Source: Cellulomonas endophytica (GTDB taxonomy: Bacteria; Actinomycetota; Actinomycetes; Actinomycetales; Cellulomonadaceae). Taken from it: a DNA stretch of 64,000 bases. Within the stretch, counting starts at the first letter, position 1; the number at the start of each line of letters is the position of its first letter. A program made the position numbers and the translations under genes. Of this stretch, positions 35,318 to 44,955 are shown piece by piece. Under the pieces are notes generated by a model, which saw nothing but the letters and a program-made list of their open reading frames with translations, ran no database searches and had not been told where the DNA came from. Location of the stretch: positions 49,472-113,471 of the forward strand of contig NZ_RWJX01000005.1 of the NCBI RefSeq assembly GCF_004123805.1, written 5' to 3'.

Positions 35318-36391
35318 GTGGCAGCCCCCGGCACGGACGACCTCCTGCGCTCGACGCTGGTCGCCGTCGCCCCCGGCAGCGAGCTGCGCGACGGCCTCGA
35401 GCGCATCCTGCGCGGCCGCACGGGCGCGCTCATCGTGCTGGGCTTCGACCGCACCGTGGAGTCCATGTCGTCGGGCGGCTTCGTCCTCGACGTCGAGTTC
35501 TCGGCGACCCGCCTGCGCGAGCTGTGCAAGATGGACGGCGCGGTCGTCGTCGACCGGGACATCTCGCGCATCGTGCGCGCCAACGTCCAGCTGCTGCCCG
35601 ACGCCTCCATCGAGACGTCCGAGTCGGGCACCCGGCACCGCACCGCGGAGCGCGTCTCGAAGCAGACGGCCTTCCCCGTCGTCACCGTGTCGGCGTCCAT
35701 GCGCATCGTCGCGCTGTACGTCAGCGGCCAGCGGTACGTGCTCGAGGACTCCACGACGATCCTCTCCCGCGCGAACCAGGCCCTCGCCACCCTCGAGCGC
35801 TACAAGAGCCGTCTCGACGAGGTCAGCGGCACCCTGTCGGCGCTGGAGATCGAGGACCTCGTCACGGTCCGGGACGTCTCCGCCGTGGTGCAGCGCCTGG
35901 AGATGGTCCGGCGCATCTCCGAGGAGATCGAGGGCTACACGGTCGAGCTCGGCACCGACGGGCGCCTGCTCACCCTCCAGCTCGACGAGCTCGTCGGCGG
36001 CCTCAGCACCGACCGCGAGCTCGTGGCCCGCGACTACCTCGACCTCACGCGCACGGACGCCGCGTCCGTGCTCGACGCGCTCGCGGGGCTCACCTCCACC
36101 GAGCTGCTGGACATGGCCCTCATCGCCCGCGTGCTCGGGCTCCCGGGAGGCGGCGACGCGCTCGACGCCGCCGTCGGGCCCCGCGGCTACCGCCTGCTGT
36201 CCAAGGTGCCGCGCCTGCCGGGCACGATCGTCGACCGGCTCGTCACGCACTTCGGCGGGCTGCAGAAGCTGCTCGCGGCGGGCATCGACGACCTCATGGC
36301 CGTCGAGGGCGTCGGCGAGCAGCGGGCCCGGGCCGTCCGCGAGGGGCTGTCCCGCCTCGCCGAGTCGAGCATCCTCGAGCGCTACGTCTGA
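35318..36391 (+). CDS. disA: DNA-integrity scanning diadenylate cyclase DisA
   Basis: A 357-residue protein that makes cyclic di-AMP from two ATP and scans DNA for branched structures. The DAC domain motifs are visible: DGA at 73-75 (KMDGAVVV) and RHR at 106-108 ([10 protein letters not shown]). A helical spine follows, and the C-terminal helix-hairpin-helix reads [19 protein letters not shown] at 35318 gives the normal length. It probably shares a transcript with radA. Its stop is only 21 bases from that of the convergent secreted protein gene. Confidence 0.97.
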   Translation: MAAPGTDDLLRSTLVAVAPGSELRDGLERILRGRTGALIVLGFDRTVESMSSGGFVLDVEFSATRLRELCKMDGAVVVDRDISRIVRANVQLLPDASIETSESGTRHRTAERVSKQTAFPVVTVSASMRIVALYVSGQRYVLEDSTTILSRANQALATLERYKSRLDEVSGTLSALEIEDLVTVRDVSAVVQRLEMVRRISEEIEGYTVELGTDGRLLTLQLDELVGGLSTDRELVARDYLDLTRTDAASVLDALAGLTSTELLDMALIARVLGLPGGGDALDAAVGPRGYRLLSKVPRLPGTIVDRLVTHFGGLQKLLAAGIDDLMAVEGVGEQRARAVREGLSRLAESSILERYV

Positions 36392-36412
36392 CGGCGCCCG
36401 TCCTCGACGCGC

Positions 36413-37081
36413 TCAGCCGAGGGTGAAGACCGCGGGTGCCGCGTCCACGCCGCCGACCCGCAGCGTGAGGGCGTAGGTCCCCGCCCCCGGCGAGGGCAGC
36501 CCGCCGGGGCACCCGGCCGCGGACCGCTCGCGCGGCCAGGCGAGGGTCGAGGTGTCCACGGCGTCGGCGGCGAGGAGCAGCGGGCGGCTGTCGTCCGCGG
36601 GCGCGCAGTCCTTGTTCGACCAGACGCGGTCCGTGCCGCTGGTGAGCACGAGCTCGCGGTGGGCCTCGCCGGCGTCGACGAGGCACGGCGCGTCGCCGGT
36701 GTTCCTCAGACCGATCTCGAAGGTCGGGTCGGAACCCGCCGGGAACTCGGGCGCGGCGGGCGTGAGCGTCACCGCGAGGTCGGCGGGTGCGCAGACGGCG
36801 ACACCGCCGACGGTGGTCGGGCTGGGGCTGGGGGTCGGCGGGGGTGCCGTCGGCGTGGCCGCCGCGCCCGCGCCCGCGGGGTCGGCGTCGCCGGTCGTGC
36901 CCCCGGCGGCGGGTGCGGCCGGCCCCTCGGCACCGCCGCCCCGCTCCGGCGCGCCCGGGTCGGCCCCGGCGGTGGCGAGCCACACGACGAGCACCGCGAC
37001 GAGCAGCAGCGGCAGGCCGAGGACGACGGCGCGGCGCACCCAGTAGACGCGCGCGGGCAGCGGACGTGCGGGTGCTCCCAC
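36413..37081 (-). CDS. Membrane-anchored exported protein with an Ig-like C-terminal domain, function unknown
   Basis: A 222-residue protein. After a short basic start there is one helix (VVLGLPLLLVAVLVVWLATA), then a 55-residue Ala/Pro/Gly linker, and a beta-sandwich domain of about 130 residues. That domain contains FEIGLRNTGDAPCLVD, ELVLTSGTDRVWSNKDC and GTYALTLRVGG, resembling BsuPI-like or related Ig-like modules. Four Cys residues in the domain could form disulfides outside the cell. GTG at 37081 has a strong GGAGG site. It diverges from mutY. No enzymatic motif is seen. Confidence 0.78.
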   Translation of the reverse strand: MGAPARPLPARVYWVRRAVVLGLPLLLVAVLVVWLATAGADPGAPERGGGAEGPAAPAAGGTTGDADPAGAGAAATPTAPPPTPSPSPTTVGGVAVCAPADLAVTLTPAAPEFPAGSDPTFEIGLRNTGDAPCLVDAGEAHRELVLTSGTDRVWSNKDCAPADDSRPLLLAADAVDTSTLAWPRERSAAGCPGGLPSPGAGTYALTLRVGGVDAAPAVFTLG

Positions 37082-37320
37082 GGCAGGCCTCCGTCCCTCG
37101 TCGCGCCCCGTGCCGGGCGCCGGTCCCGCCGGGCCCCGTCCCGGCGCGGACCACGGTAGGGCCGCGGGGACCGCCGACGACGGGGGCACGCCGCGCCACC
37201 TCCGTCCCGACGCGATCCGCCGGCCGAAGGGCATGGGGGGCGGGCTCGCGGGGCGGGCTCGCGGGGCGGGCGGGCGCCTCACGACCCGGCGCTGGCCGCG
37301 ACCCGCACGGACCCGACGCA

Positions 37321-37365
37321 CCGTCGGGACCGTCGGGACCGTCGGGACCATCGGGACCGTCGGGA
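37321..37365. repeat. Five tandem copies of a 9-bp unit upstream of mutY
   Basis: The 322-bp gap 37082-37403 between the divergent exported-protein gene and mutY holds five head-to-tail copies of CCGTCGGGA, the fourth with one change (CCATCGGGA). Direct GGGGCGGGCTCGC repeats lie just before. A 9-bp period keeps any reading frame, but no gene was recognised here. Apart from these and the promoter regions it must hold, nothing else is apparent. Confidence 0.7.
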
Positions 37366-37403
37366 GGGTCGGCCGGGTCGGCGGGCTGGGGCAGGATGAC
37401 GCG

Positions 37404-38360
37404 GTGCCTCCGCCCGCGCCCTCCGTGCCGGCCGCCGCCGCGCCCGCCCCCGCGCCCGCGGACCGGACGGTCGCGGAGGTGCGCAGGCTCGTCGTCGCGT
37501 GGTTCGGCGAGCACCGGCGGGACCTGCCGTGGCGCGCCGCGGACCGCACGCCGTGGGGCGTCCTCGTCAGCGAGGTGATGCTCCAGCAGACGCCGGTGGC
37601 GCGCGTCGAGCCGGCGTGGACGGCGTGGATGGACCGATGGCCCACGCCGGCCGACCTCGCCGCCGCCCCGACGGACGCCGTGCTGCGCGCCTGGGACCGC
37701 CTGGGCTACCCGCGCCGGGCGCTGCGGCTGCAGGAGTGCGCCCGGGCGCTCGTCGAGCGGCACGGCGGACGCGTGCCCGGCACGCCCGAGGAGCTCCTGG
37801 CGCTGCCCGGCGTCGGCGCGTACACCGCCGGGGCAGTCCTCGCCTTCGCGTTCGGGCGGCGCTCCGTCGTCCTCGACACCAACGTGCGCCGCGTGGTCGC
37901 GCGCGCGCTCGGCGGGCAGGCGCTGCCGGCCCCGGCGCTGACGGCGTCGGAGGCGCGGGCGGCGGAGGCGCTGCTGCCCGACGACGACGCCGGGGCCGCC
38001 GCCTGGGCCGCCGCGTCCATGGAGCTGGGGGCCCTGGTGTGCACCGCGCGGGCGCCGCGCTGCGGGGACTGCCCGGTCGAGCACCTGTGCGCCTGGCGCA
38101 CCGCCGGCCGCCCGGCCGACGCGCACGCCCACCGGCGGCGCGTCCAGTCCTGGACCGGGTCGGACCGGCAGGTGCGGGGGCGCGTCATGGCCCTGCTGCG
38201 CGAGGCGCCGGGCGCGGTCCCCGAGGACGTCGTCGCCGGCGTCTGGCCCGACGGCGCCCAGCTGCGCCGGTGCCTGGCCGCCCTGGTGGCCGACGGCCTC
38301 GTCGTCGGGCGTCCCGGGCCGGGCGACGACGACCCGCCCGCCTACGCGCTGCCGTCCTGA
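37404..38360 (+). CDS. mutY: A/G-specific adenine glycosylase
   Basis: A 318-residue base-excision repair enzyme that removes adenine mispaired with 8-oxoguanine. The catalytic Glu lies in VSEVMLQQTPVARVEP. The helix-hairpin-helix LPGVGAYTAGAV is followed by the catalytic Asp in SVVLDTNVRR. The 4Fe-4S loop has the exact C-x6-C-x2-C-x5-C spacing (CTARAPRCGDCPVEHLC). The C-terminal 8-oxoG-recognition domain is short or absent, as is common in actinomycetes. GTG at 37404 follows AGGA. Confidence 0.95.
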   Translation: MPPPAPSVPAAAAPAPAPADRTVAEVRRLVVAWFGEHRRDLPWRAADRTPWGVLVSEVMLQQTPVARVEPAWTAWMDRWPTPADLAAAPTDAVLRAWDRLGYPRRALRLQECARALVERHGGRVPGTPEELLALPGVGAYTAGAVLAFAFGRRSVVLDTNVRRVVARALGGQALPAPALTASEARAAEALLPDDDAGAAAWAAASMELGALVCTARAPRCGDCPVEHLCAWRTAGRPADAHAHRRRVQSWTGSDRQVRGRVMALLREAPGAVPEDVVAGVWPDGAQLRRCLAALVADGLVVGRPGPGDDDPPAYALPS

Positions 38361-38412
38361 ACCACCGGCGCGGCGGCGGCTCGGCGGCGATCCGGCGGCG
38401 GCCCGGCGGCGC

Positions 38413-38961
38413 CTACAGCTCGACGAGCATCCGCGTGTTGCCCAGGGTGTTGGGCTTCACGCGCGCGAGGTCGAGGAACTCCGCGACCCCGTCGTCGTGC
38501 GAGCGCAGCAGCTCGGCGTAGACCTCGGGCGTCACCGGCGTGCCGGCGATCTCGCGGAAGCCGTGGGTGCGGAAGAAGTCGACCTCGAACGTGAGGCAGA
38601 AGACGCGCGACAGTCCCAGGCCGCGCGCCCGCGCGAGGAGGGCGTCGACGAGCGCGTGCCCCACGCCCTGCCGGCGTGCCGAGGGTGCCACCGCGAGCGT
38701 GCGGATCTCGGCGAGGTCCGACCACATGACGTGCAGGGCCCCGCAGCCGAGCAGCCCGGCGGCCGGTGCACCTGCCGTGGCGCCCGACGACCCGGCCCCG
38801 CCCTCGGGGAGCCCCTCGGCGACGAGGAACTCCTGGACGGCTTCGTAGAGGCCGACCCACTCCTTGGCCAGCAGGATGCGGTCCGTGGCGTAGGGCTCGA
38901 CGAGGTCGTGGATGGCGTGCACGTCGGCGGGCCGGGCGGGGCGGACGTGGAACGGGCTCAC
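38413..38961 (-). CDS. GNAT amino-acid N-acetyltransferase (short ArgA/N-acetylglutamate synthase type)
   Basis: A 182-residue GNAT-fold acetyltransferase. The acetyl-CoA loop is PSARRQGVGHALVDALL. The C-terminal FFRTHGFREIAGTPV and FLDLARVKPNTLGNTRML segments match the short N-acetylglutamate synthases of actinomycetes (Mycobacterium Rv2747 type), which start arginine biosynthesis by acetylating glutamate. There is an insertion of small residues near 55-70. GTG at 38961. It is convergent with mutY and not next to other arg genes, so the role rests on sequence resemblance. Confidence 0.85.
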   Translation of the reverse strand: MSPFHVRPARPADVHAIHDLVEPYATDRILLAKEWVGLYEAVQEFLVAEGLPEGGAGSSGATAGAPAAGLLGCGALHVMWSDLAEIRTLAVAPSARRQGVGHALVDALLARARGLGLSRVFCLTFEVDFFRTHGFREIAGTPVTPEVYAELLRSHDDGVAEFLDLARVKPNTLGNTRMLVEL

Positions 38962-39062
38962 GGCCGCCGACCCTAACCGTCACGCGCGGGGCGGCGCCGC
39001 CGGGCCGGGGGGCCCGGACCCGCGCGGACCCCCGGTGCGGGCGCCGCCCGTCGCGCTCCGGC

Positions 39063-40076
39063 TCAGCCCGCGGTGCCGGTGCGCGCCGGCGCCGCCCGGC
39101 CCCGGCCCGCCGCGCGCGGCTGCGCGTGCTCCAGGAGCCGGGTCGCCGTGAGCTCGTCGATGACGAGGTCCGTCACGACCCCGGCGCGCAGCGCGGCCAG
39201 CAGCGGCGCGACCTTGTTGTCCCCGGCCACGACGCAGACGCGCCGCGGGACGCGCACGAGCTCCTCGGGGGTGGGGCCCGTGGCGCGGGCGTTGAGGCGG
39301 ACGTCGCGCCACGACCCGTCGGCGCGCAGGAACACGGTGCACACGTCCCCCACGACGCCCTCCTGGTGCAGCGTCGCGACGTCCTGCTCGTCGAGGTAGC
39401 CCGCCGCGTACACGTGCGAGGGCACCGCGCCGGCCACCGCACCCACGCTGAACAGCGCGATGTCTGCACGTCGTTGCATGTCCAGGACCCGGAGCACGGA
39501 GCGCTCCTGCCACATGGCGCGCTTCGTCGCCGGGAAGTCGAAGAACGCCGGGACGGAGAAGTGGTGCACGGCGGCGCCGAACGCGGAGCCGAAGCTCGAG
39601 ATGAGGTCGCTGGCGTACTCGACGCCGGACGTGCGCATGTTGGCGGCGCCGTTGAGCTGGACCACGGCCGAGCCCCGGGTGGGCTTGGGCACGAGGAAGC
39701 GGGACACCGTCGCCAGGGTGGTCCCCCACGCGACGCCCAGCACCATGTCGGAGTCGAACCACGACGACAGGAGCCGCGCGGCCGTCATGGACACCTGGTC
39801 CAGGCGCTCCACCTGGCCCGCGGAGTCCGGCACGGGCACCACGTAGGCGTCGATGCCGAAGGTCGCGGTGATCGTCCGCCCCAGGCCGGGCGCACGCGTG
39901 CTCGCCGGCCGCAGGGTGATCTCGACCAGCCCCGTCTCGCGCGCCCGCTTGATGAGGCGGGACACGGTGGAGCGCGACGTGCCGAGGTGCCGGGCGATGA
40001 CCTCCATCTTCAGGTCCTGCAGGTAGTACATCGAGGCGGCACGGAGCACGTCCTGCTCGCGTTCCACTCCGCTCAC
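39063..40076 (-). CDS. SorC/DeoR-type sugar-binding transcriptional regulator
   Basis: A 337-residue regulator. The N-terminal helix-turn-helix (VIARHLGTSRSTVSRLIKRA) is joined to a large sugar-binding domain of the SorC family (GVAWGTTLATVSRFL, VVQLNGAANMRTSG, CVVAGDNKVAPLLAAL). Family members bind phosphorylated sugars and act as repressors or activators. It diverges from glpD across a 253-bp gap, so it is the likely regulator of the glycerol genes, possibly sensing glycerol 3-phosphate or a triose phosphate. GTG at 40076 follows GAGGGGG; an internal GTG at 40067 is also possible. The Ala/Arg-rich C-terminal tail is variable. Confidence 0.88.
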   Translation of the reverse strand: MSGVEREQDVLRAASMYYLQDLKMEVIARHLGTSRSTVSRLIKRARETGLVEITLRPASTRAPGLGRTITATFGIDAYVVPVPDSAGQVERLDQVSMTAARLLSSWFDSDMVLGVAWGTTLATVSRFLVPKPTRGSAVVQLNGAANMRTSGVEYASDLISSFGSAFGAAVHHFSVPAFFDFPATKRAMWQERSVLRVLDMQRRADIALFSVGAVAGAVPSHVYAAGYLDEQDVATLHQEGVVGDVCTVFLRADGSWRDVRLNARATGPTPEELVRVPRRVCVVAGDNKVAPLLAALRAGVVTDLVIDELTATRLLEHAQPRAAGRGRAAPARTGTAG

Positions 40077-40188
40077 GGGCCCGACCCCCTCGCCCTCGAC
40101 CGTGCCGCGCTGCACGGACGTCCACCGTGCACGACGGTAGCCATCCCCCGTCCCGGCGCCACCGCTGCACGTCTGTTCATCGCAGTTG

Positions 40189-40202
40189 CGCGAACGTTCG
40201 CG
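40189..40202. promoter_or_regulatory. Candidate operator between the SorC regulator and glpD
   Basis: CGCGAACGTTCGCG is a perfect 14-bp palindrome in the divergent intergenic region, 128 bases before glpD. A TTGCGC just upstream could serve as a -35 box for glpD. TGTTCA occurs at 40174-40179. A convincing -10 was not found. Confidence 0.5.
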
Positions 40203-40329
40203 ACATCGCGACGATACGCGTCGAGCACGACGCCAGGCGAGCCCCACGACGCCTCGCGCCCCCGGGGAGCACCCGGACGGCGCGGACCCAGGCCCGACCG
40301 GTGCGACGACGCACGACGAGAGGACCCGC

Positions 40330-42159
40330 ATGAGAACTGCGCCGCTCACGAAGCAGGCCCGCACGGACGCCCTGGACCGGCTCCGCCGCAGCACGGACAA
40401 GGACGCGGAGCTGGACGTCCTCGTCGTCGGCGGTGGCGTGACCGGTGCGGGCATCGCGCTCGACGCGGTCAGCCGCGGCCTGTCCGTCGCGGTCGTCGAG
40501 GGGCAGGACTGGGCGGCGGGGACCTCCTCGCGCTCGTCCAAGCTCGTCCACGGCGGCCTGCGCTACCTGCAGATGCTCGACTTCCACCTCGTCCGCGAGG
40601 CGCTGACGGAGCGCGACCTGCTCATCCAGCGCATCGCCCCGCACCTGGTCAAGCCCGTCTCCTTCCTCTACCCGCTGGAGCACCGGGTCTGGGAGCGCGC
40701 CTACGTCGGCGCCGGCGTCGCGCTGTACGACACGCTCGCCTCGGTGAACGGCGCCAAGCGCGCCATGCCGATCCACCGCCACCTCACCCGCAAGGGCATG
40801 GAGCGCCTGTTCCCCGACCTGCGCCACGACGCCGCGATCGGCGCCGTCCGGTACTGGGACGCCAGCGTCGACGACGCCCGCCTCGTCGAGACGCTCGTGC
40901 GCACCGCGGTCTCCTACGGCGCGCACGCCGCGTCGCGGACGCAGGTCGTGAAGATGCACACGACGCAGGCCGGCGCCGTCACCGGTGCCGAGCTCGTCGA
41001 CCTCGAGACGGGCGAGCACCTCGACGTGCGCGCCCGCGCGGTCATCAACGCCACGGGCGTGTGGACGGAGCAGACGGAGGAGCTCGCCGGCACGGACGGC
41101 GGGCTGCGCGTGCTCGCGAGCAAGGGCATCCACATCGTCGTGCCGCGCTCGCGCATCGCGGGCAACACCGGTTTGATCCTGCAGACCGAGAAGTCGGTCC
41201 TCTTCATCATCCCGTGGTCGCGCTACTGGGTCATCGGCACCACGGACACCCCGTGGGAGCAGGAGCTGACGCACCCCGTCGCCACCTCCGAGGACATCGA
41301 CTACGTCATCGAGCACGCGAACACCGTGCTGGCGCGGCCCCTCACCCGCGAGGACGTCATCGGCACGTGGGCGGGGCTGCGGCCCCTCCTCCAGCCGGGG
41401 ACGAAGGAGGGCACCTCGTCGGCCAAGGTCTCGCGCGAGCACACCGTCGCGTCGCCGACGCCGGGCCTGACCGTCATCGCCGGCGGCAAGCTCACGACGT
41501 ACCGGGTGATGGCCAAGGACGCGGTCGACTTCGCGATCGGCTCCCGCGCCACCACGCTCCCCTCGCTCACGCACGACCTGCCCCTCGTCGGCGCGGAGGG
41601 CCTGTCGGTCTTCCAGCGCCGCTCGAAGGCCATCGGGGACCGGTACGGCTGGGACAAGTTCCGCATGGACCACCTGCTGCACCGGTACGGGTCCCTGCTG
41701 CCCGAGCTGCTCGAGCTGTGCGACGAGGACCCCTCGCTCGCCCTGCCGCTCGAGCACGCCCCGGCGTACGTCGGCGCGGAGATCGTCTACGCCGCCAGCC
41801 ACGAGGGCGCGCTGCACCTCGACGACGTGCTCATGCACCGCACCCGCCTCAACTACGAGCAGGCGGACAAGGGCGTGGGCGCGCTCGAGCAGATCGCCGA
41901 CCTCGTCGCGCCGGTGCTCGGGTGGGACGCGGCGACGCGGCAGCGGGAGATCGACGCGTACGTCGCCCGTGCGGAGGCCGAGGACCGGGCCGCGCAGCAG
42001 CCCGACGACGCCACCGCCGAGCGCGTGCGGCTCGCCGCCGACGACATCACGCCGCTCCTGCCCCTGGGCGGCACCGACGGCCCCGGCGGCAACCCCGGGG
42101 CCGGCCTCAAGCCCGGGTCCCCGCCCGGGCGCGGCACCGCCACCCCGGTCGGCACCTAG
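40330..42159 (+). CDS. glpD: Glycerol-3-phosphate dehydrogenase (FAD-dependent)
   Basis: A 609-residue membrane-associated flavoenzyme that oxidises glycerol 3-phosphate to dihydroxyacetone phosphate and feeds electrons to the respiratory chain. The FAD-binding VVGGGVTGAGIALDA is at about residues 36-50, followed by SSRSSKLVHGGLRYLQ; later TWAGLRPLL and GGKLTTYRVMA complete the family pattern. A C-terminal helical domain contains RTRLNYE, and the end is a Gly/Pro-rich tail. ATG at 40330 follows GAGAGGACCCGC. It heads the glpD-glpF-glpK cluster. Confidence 0.96.
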   Translation: MRTAPLTKQARTDALDRLRRSTDKDAELDVLVVGGGVTGAGIALDAVSRGLSVAVVEGQDWAAGTSSRSSKLVHGGLRYLQMLDFHLVREALTERDLLIQRIAPHLVKPVSFLYPLEHRVWERAYVGAGVALYDTLASVNGAKRAMPIHRHLTRKGMERLFPDLRHDAAIGAVRYWDASVDDARLVETLVRTAVSYGAHAASRTQVVKMHTTQAGAVTGAELVDLETGEHLDVRARAVINATGVWTEQTEELAGTDGGLRVLASKGIHIVVPRSRIAGNTGLILQTEKSVLFIIPWSRYWVIGTTDTPWEQELTHPVATSEDIDYVIEHANTVLARPLTREDVIGTWAGLRPLLQPGTKEGTSSAKVSREHTVASPTPGLTVIAGGKLTTYRVMAKDAVDFAIGSRATTLPSLTHDLPLVGAEGLSVFQRRSKAIGDRYGWDKFRMDHLLHRYGSLLPELLELCDEDPSLALPLEHAPAYVGAEIVYAASHEGALHLDDVLMHRTRLNYEQADKGVGALEQIADLVAPVLGWDAATRQREIDAYVARAEAEDRAAQQPDDATAERVRLAADDITPLLPLGGTDGPGGNPGAGLKPGSPPGRGTATPVGT

Positions 42160-42163
42160 ACCC

Positions 42164-42223
42164 GGCCGGCCGGCGGCCCCGTCGGACGCGCGCACCGCGT
42201 CCGGGTGAGGCCGCCGGCCGGCC
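42164..42223 (+). other. Large stem-loop between glpD and glpF
   Basis: A perfect 15-bp stem (GGCCGGCCGGCGGCC at 42164-42178, complement at 42209-42223) encloses a 30-base loop that itself contains the inverted repeat CGGACGCG / CGCGTCCG. It begins five bases after the glpD stop. It may end part of the transcription or protect the upstream mRNA, setting different levels for GlpD and GlpF/GlpK. Confidence 0.65.
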
Positions 42224-42370
42224 CGAGGCCGGTGGACGTCCCCTCCCGTCCGCCGACCACCGCCGCACCGCCCCACGCCCGGCGTGGGAGCGGTCCCGGC
42301 GGGCACCACCGCCCCGCGGACCTGCCGCCCGGGGCGTGCACGGACAACGACGTCGACAGAAGGGCCTGCG

Positions 42371-43114
42371 ATGGACTCCATCAGCATCGGGGACGCACTC
42401 GTCTCCGAGTTCCTCGGCACCGCCATGCTCCTGCTCCTCGGAGCCGGCGTGGTCGCCAACGTGATCCTGCCCCGCACCAAGGGGTTCGGCGGCGGCTGGC
42501 TGCTCATCAACTTCGGGTGGGGCCTCGCCGTGTTCGCCGGCGTGTACGTGGCGTTCAAGTCGGGCGCCCACCTCAACCCCGCCGTGACGCTGGGCATCTG
42601 GGCCAGCGGCGCGGAGACCTTCGCCGAGGGCGTGCCCGTCACGGTCGCCAACGGCTTCCTCTACGTGGTCGTGCAGGTCCTCGGCGCCATGGTCGGCGCC
42701 GTCCTGGCCTTCCTCGCCTACAAGAAGCACTTCGACCAGGACGCCGACCCGGCCGTCAAGCTCGGCGTGTTCTCGACCGGGCCCGAGCTCCGCTCGTACG
42801 GGTGGAACTTCGTCACGGAGGTCCTGGGCACCTTCGTGCTCGTGTTCGTCGTGCTGGCGTTCTCGCAGAACCCCGCCCAGCTCGGCGCCCTTCCGGTCGC
42901 CCTGCTCGTCGTCGCGATCGGCGCGAGCCTCGGCGGCCCCACGGGGTACGCCATCAACCCCGCCCGTGACTTCGGCCCCCGCATCGCCCACGCCTTCCTG
43001 CCCATCAAGGGCAAGGGCACGTCCGACTGGGCGTACGCGTGGGTGCCGGTCGCCGGCCCCGCCGTGGGTGGCATCCTCGCGGGCCTCGTCGCCCGCTGGT
43101 ACATCCCCGCCTGA
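42371..43114 (+). CDS. glpF: Glycerol facilitator (aquaglyceroporin, MIP family)
   Basis: A 247-residue channel with six helices and the two half-helix NPA motifs: HLNPAVTLG and [11 protein letters not shown]. The Asp after the second NPA (NPARD) is typical of glycerol-conducting members. It lets glycerol diffuse through the cytoplasmic membrane to the kinase encoded next. ATG at 42371 has AAGG upstream. The 211-bp gap to glpD contains a large stem-loop, and 44 bases separate it from glpK. Confidence 0.95.
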   Translation: MDSISIGDALVSEFLGTAMLLLLGAGVVANVILPRTKGFGGGWLLINFGWGLAVFAGVYVAFKSGAHLNPAVTLGIWASGAETFAEGVPVTVANGFLYVVVQVLGAMVGAVLAFLAYKKHFDQDADPAVKLGVFSTGPELRSYGWNFVTEVLGTFVLVFVVLAFSQNPAQLGALPVALLVVAIGASLGGPTGYAINPARDFGPRIAHAFLPIKGKGTSDWAYAWVPVAGPAVGGILAGLVARWYIPA

Positions 43115-43158
43115 CCCGCACGCCCCTCTCTCGACACCGACGACGAAAGAAGGCACGA

Positions 43159-44679
43159 ATGGCCGAGCAGTACGTCATCGCCATCGACCAGGGCACGACG
43201 AGCAGCCGGGCGATCCTCTTCGACCACAGCGGCTCCATCGTCTCCGTGGGCCAGAAGGAGCACGCGCAGATCTTCCCGCGCGCCGGCTGGGTGGAGCACG
43301 ACGCCGAGGAGATCTGGAACAACGTCCGCGAGGTCGTCGCCCTCGCCCTCACCCGCGCGAACAAGACGCACCACGACATCGCCGCCGTGGGCATCACGAA
43401 CCAGCGCGAGACCGCGGTCGTCTGGGACCGCACGACGGGCAAGCCCGTCTACAACGCCATCGTCTGGCAGGACACCCGCACCCAGAAGATCGCGGACGAC
43501 CTGGCGGCGCTCGGCGGCGGCAACGACCGCTACAAGGAGCGCGTGGGCCTGCCCCTGGCCACGTACTTCTCGGGCCCGAAGATCCGCTGGATCCTCGACA
43601 ACGTCGAGGGCGCCCGCGAGAAGGCCGAGAAGGGCCAGCTGGCGTTCGGCAACACGGACGCCTGGGTGCTGTGGAACATGACCGGCGGCGTCGACGGCGG
43701 CGTGCACGTCACCGACGTCACCAACGCCTCGCGCACCATGCTCATGAACGTCGACTCCCTCACGTGGAACGAGGAGATCGCCGCGGAGATGGGCGTCCCG
43801 CTGTCCATGCTCCCGGAGATCCGCTCCTCCTCCGAGGTGTACGGGCACGGGCGTCAGGGCGGCATGGTCCCGGGCGTGCCGATCGCGGGCATCCTCGGCG
43901 ACCAGCAGGCGGCCACCTTCGGCCAGGCCTGCTTCGAGGTCGGCACCGCCAAGAACACGTACGGCACCGGCAACTTCATGCTGCTCAACACGGGCACGGA
44001 GCCGGTCCCCTCGAAGAACGGCCTCCTGACGACCGTCGCCTACAAGATCGGCGACGCCCCGCAGGTGTACGCGCTCGAGGGCTCCATCGCCGTGACGGGC
44101 TCGCTCGTGCAGTGGCTGCGCGACAACCTCGGCTTCTTCATGGAGGCCCAGGACGTCGAGTACCTGGCCTCGAAGGTCGAGGACAACGGCGGCGCGTACA
44201 TCGTCCCGGCGTTCTCGGGCCTGTTCGCCCCGTACTGGCGCTCCGACGCCCGCGGCGCGATCGTCGGCCTCACGCGGTACGTCAACCGCAACCACCTGGC
44301 CCGTGCCGCCCTCGAGGCGACCGCGTTCCAGACCCGCGAGGTCCTCGACGCCATGAACGCCGACTCCGGCGTGGCGCTGAAGGAGCTCAAGGTCGACGGC
44401 GGCATGACCGCCAACAACCTGCTCATGCAGTTCCAGGCGGACATCCTCGACGTGCCGGTGGTGCGTCCGAAGGTGGCCGAGACGACCGCCCTGGGCGCCG
44501 CGTACGCCGCGGGCATCGCCGTGGGCTTCTGGGGCGGCGAGCAGGACGTCCGCGACAACTGGGCGGAGGACAAGCGCTGGACGCCGGACATCGACCCGAC
44601 GGACCGCGACCGCCAGTACCGCCTGTGGAAGAAGGCCGTCCAGAAGACCCTCGACTGGGTCGACGACGACGTGCAGTGA
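43159..44679 (+). CDS. glpK: Glycerol kinase
   Basis: A 506-residue FGGY-family kinase. It shows the start [17 protein letters not shown], substrate-binding [20 protein letters not shown] and [10 protein letters not shown], the ATP-site segments [14 protein letters not shown] and [17 protein letters not shown]. It converts imported glycerol to glycerol 3-phosphate, trapping it for GlpD. ATG at 43159 after AAAGAAGG. It is the last gene of the cluster, and a 17-bp hairpin follows. Confidence 0.97.
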   Translation: MAEQYVIAIDQGTTSSRAILFDHSGSIVSVGQKEHAQIFPRAGWVEHDAEEIWNNVREVVALALTRANKTHHDIAAVGITNQRETAVVWDRTTGKPVYNAIVWQDTRTQKIADDLAALGGGNDRYKERVGLPLATYFSGPKIRWILDNVEGAREKAEKGQLAFGNTDAWVLWNMTGGVDGGVHVTDVTNASRTMLMNVDSLTWNEEIAAEMGVPLSMLPEIRSSSEVYGHGRQGGMVPGVPIAGILGDQQAATFGQACFEVGTAKNTYGTGNFMLLNTGTEPVPSKNGLLTTVAYKIGDAPQVYALEGSIAVTGSLVQWLRDNLGFFMEAQDVEYLASKVEDNGGAYIVPAFSGLFAPYWRSDARGAIVGLTRYVNRNHLARAALEATAFQTREVLDAMNADSGVALKELKVDGGMTANNLLMQFQADILDVPVVRPKVAETTALGAAYAAGIAVGFWGGEQDVRDNWAEDKRWTPDIDPTDRDRQYRLWKKAVQKTLDWVDDDVQ

Positions 44680-44691
44680 CGCCCCGCGCGT

Positions 44692-44728
44692 GACGACGGC
44701 CCCGGCACACCGTGCCGGGGCCGTCGTC
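44692..44728 (+). terminator. Terminator of the glp cluster
   Basis: A perfect 17-bp stem (GACGACGGCCCCGGCAC / GTGCCGGGGCCGTCGTC) with a 3-base loop begins 13 bases after the glpK stop. Confidence 0.85.
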
Positions 44729-44755
44729 GTCCCCCGCGGAGCCGACGTCTCCCTC

Positions 44756-44823
44756 CCCGACGAGATGCCGGTCACGGCCGCTCGCCCCCGGTCGTATCCC
44801 ACGCGAGGACGCACCTCGTCGGG
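44756..44823. repeat. REP-like palindromic element, copy A
   Basis: A 68-bp imperfect palindrome that begins CCCGACGAGATGCCGGT and ends GCACCTCGTCGGG. The ends pair well; the middle (CGCCCCCGGTCGTATC) has diverged. It belongs to the same family as copies B to F. Confidence 0.7.
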
Positions 44824-44887
44824 TCAGGGCCGTCCGGCCACGGACCGGTACCCGCCCGGCCCGACGCCCGCCGCCCCGCCCCTCCCT

Positions 44888-44955
44888 CCCGACGAGATGC
44901 CTGTTCCGGCTGCTCGTAGACCGCCGTACCCGACGCGAAGCGGCACCTCGTCGGG
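44888..44955. repeat. REP-like palindromic element, copy B
   Basis: Also 68 bp, from CCCGACGAGATGCCTGTT to CGGCACCTCGTCGGG, 132 bp downstream of copy A. The outer arms are conserved and the centre differs. Confidence 0.7.
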
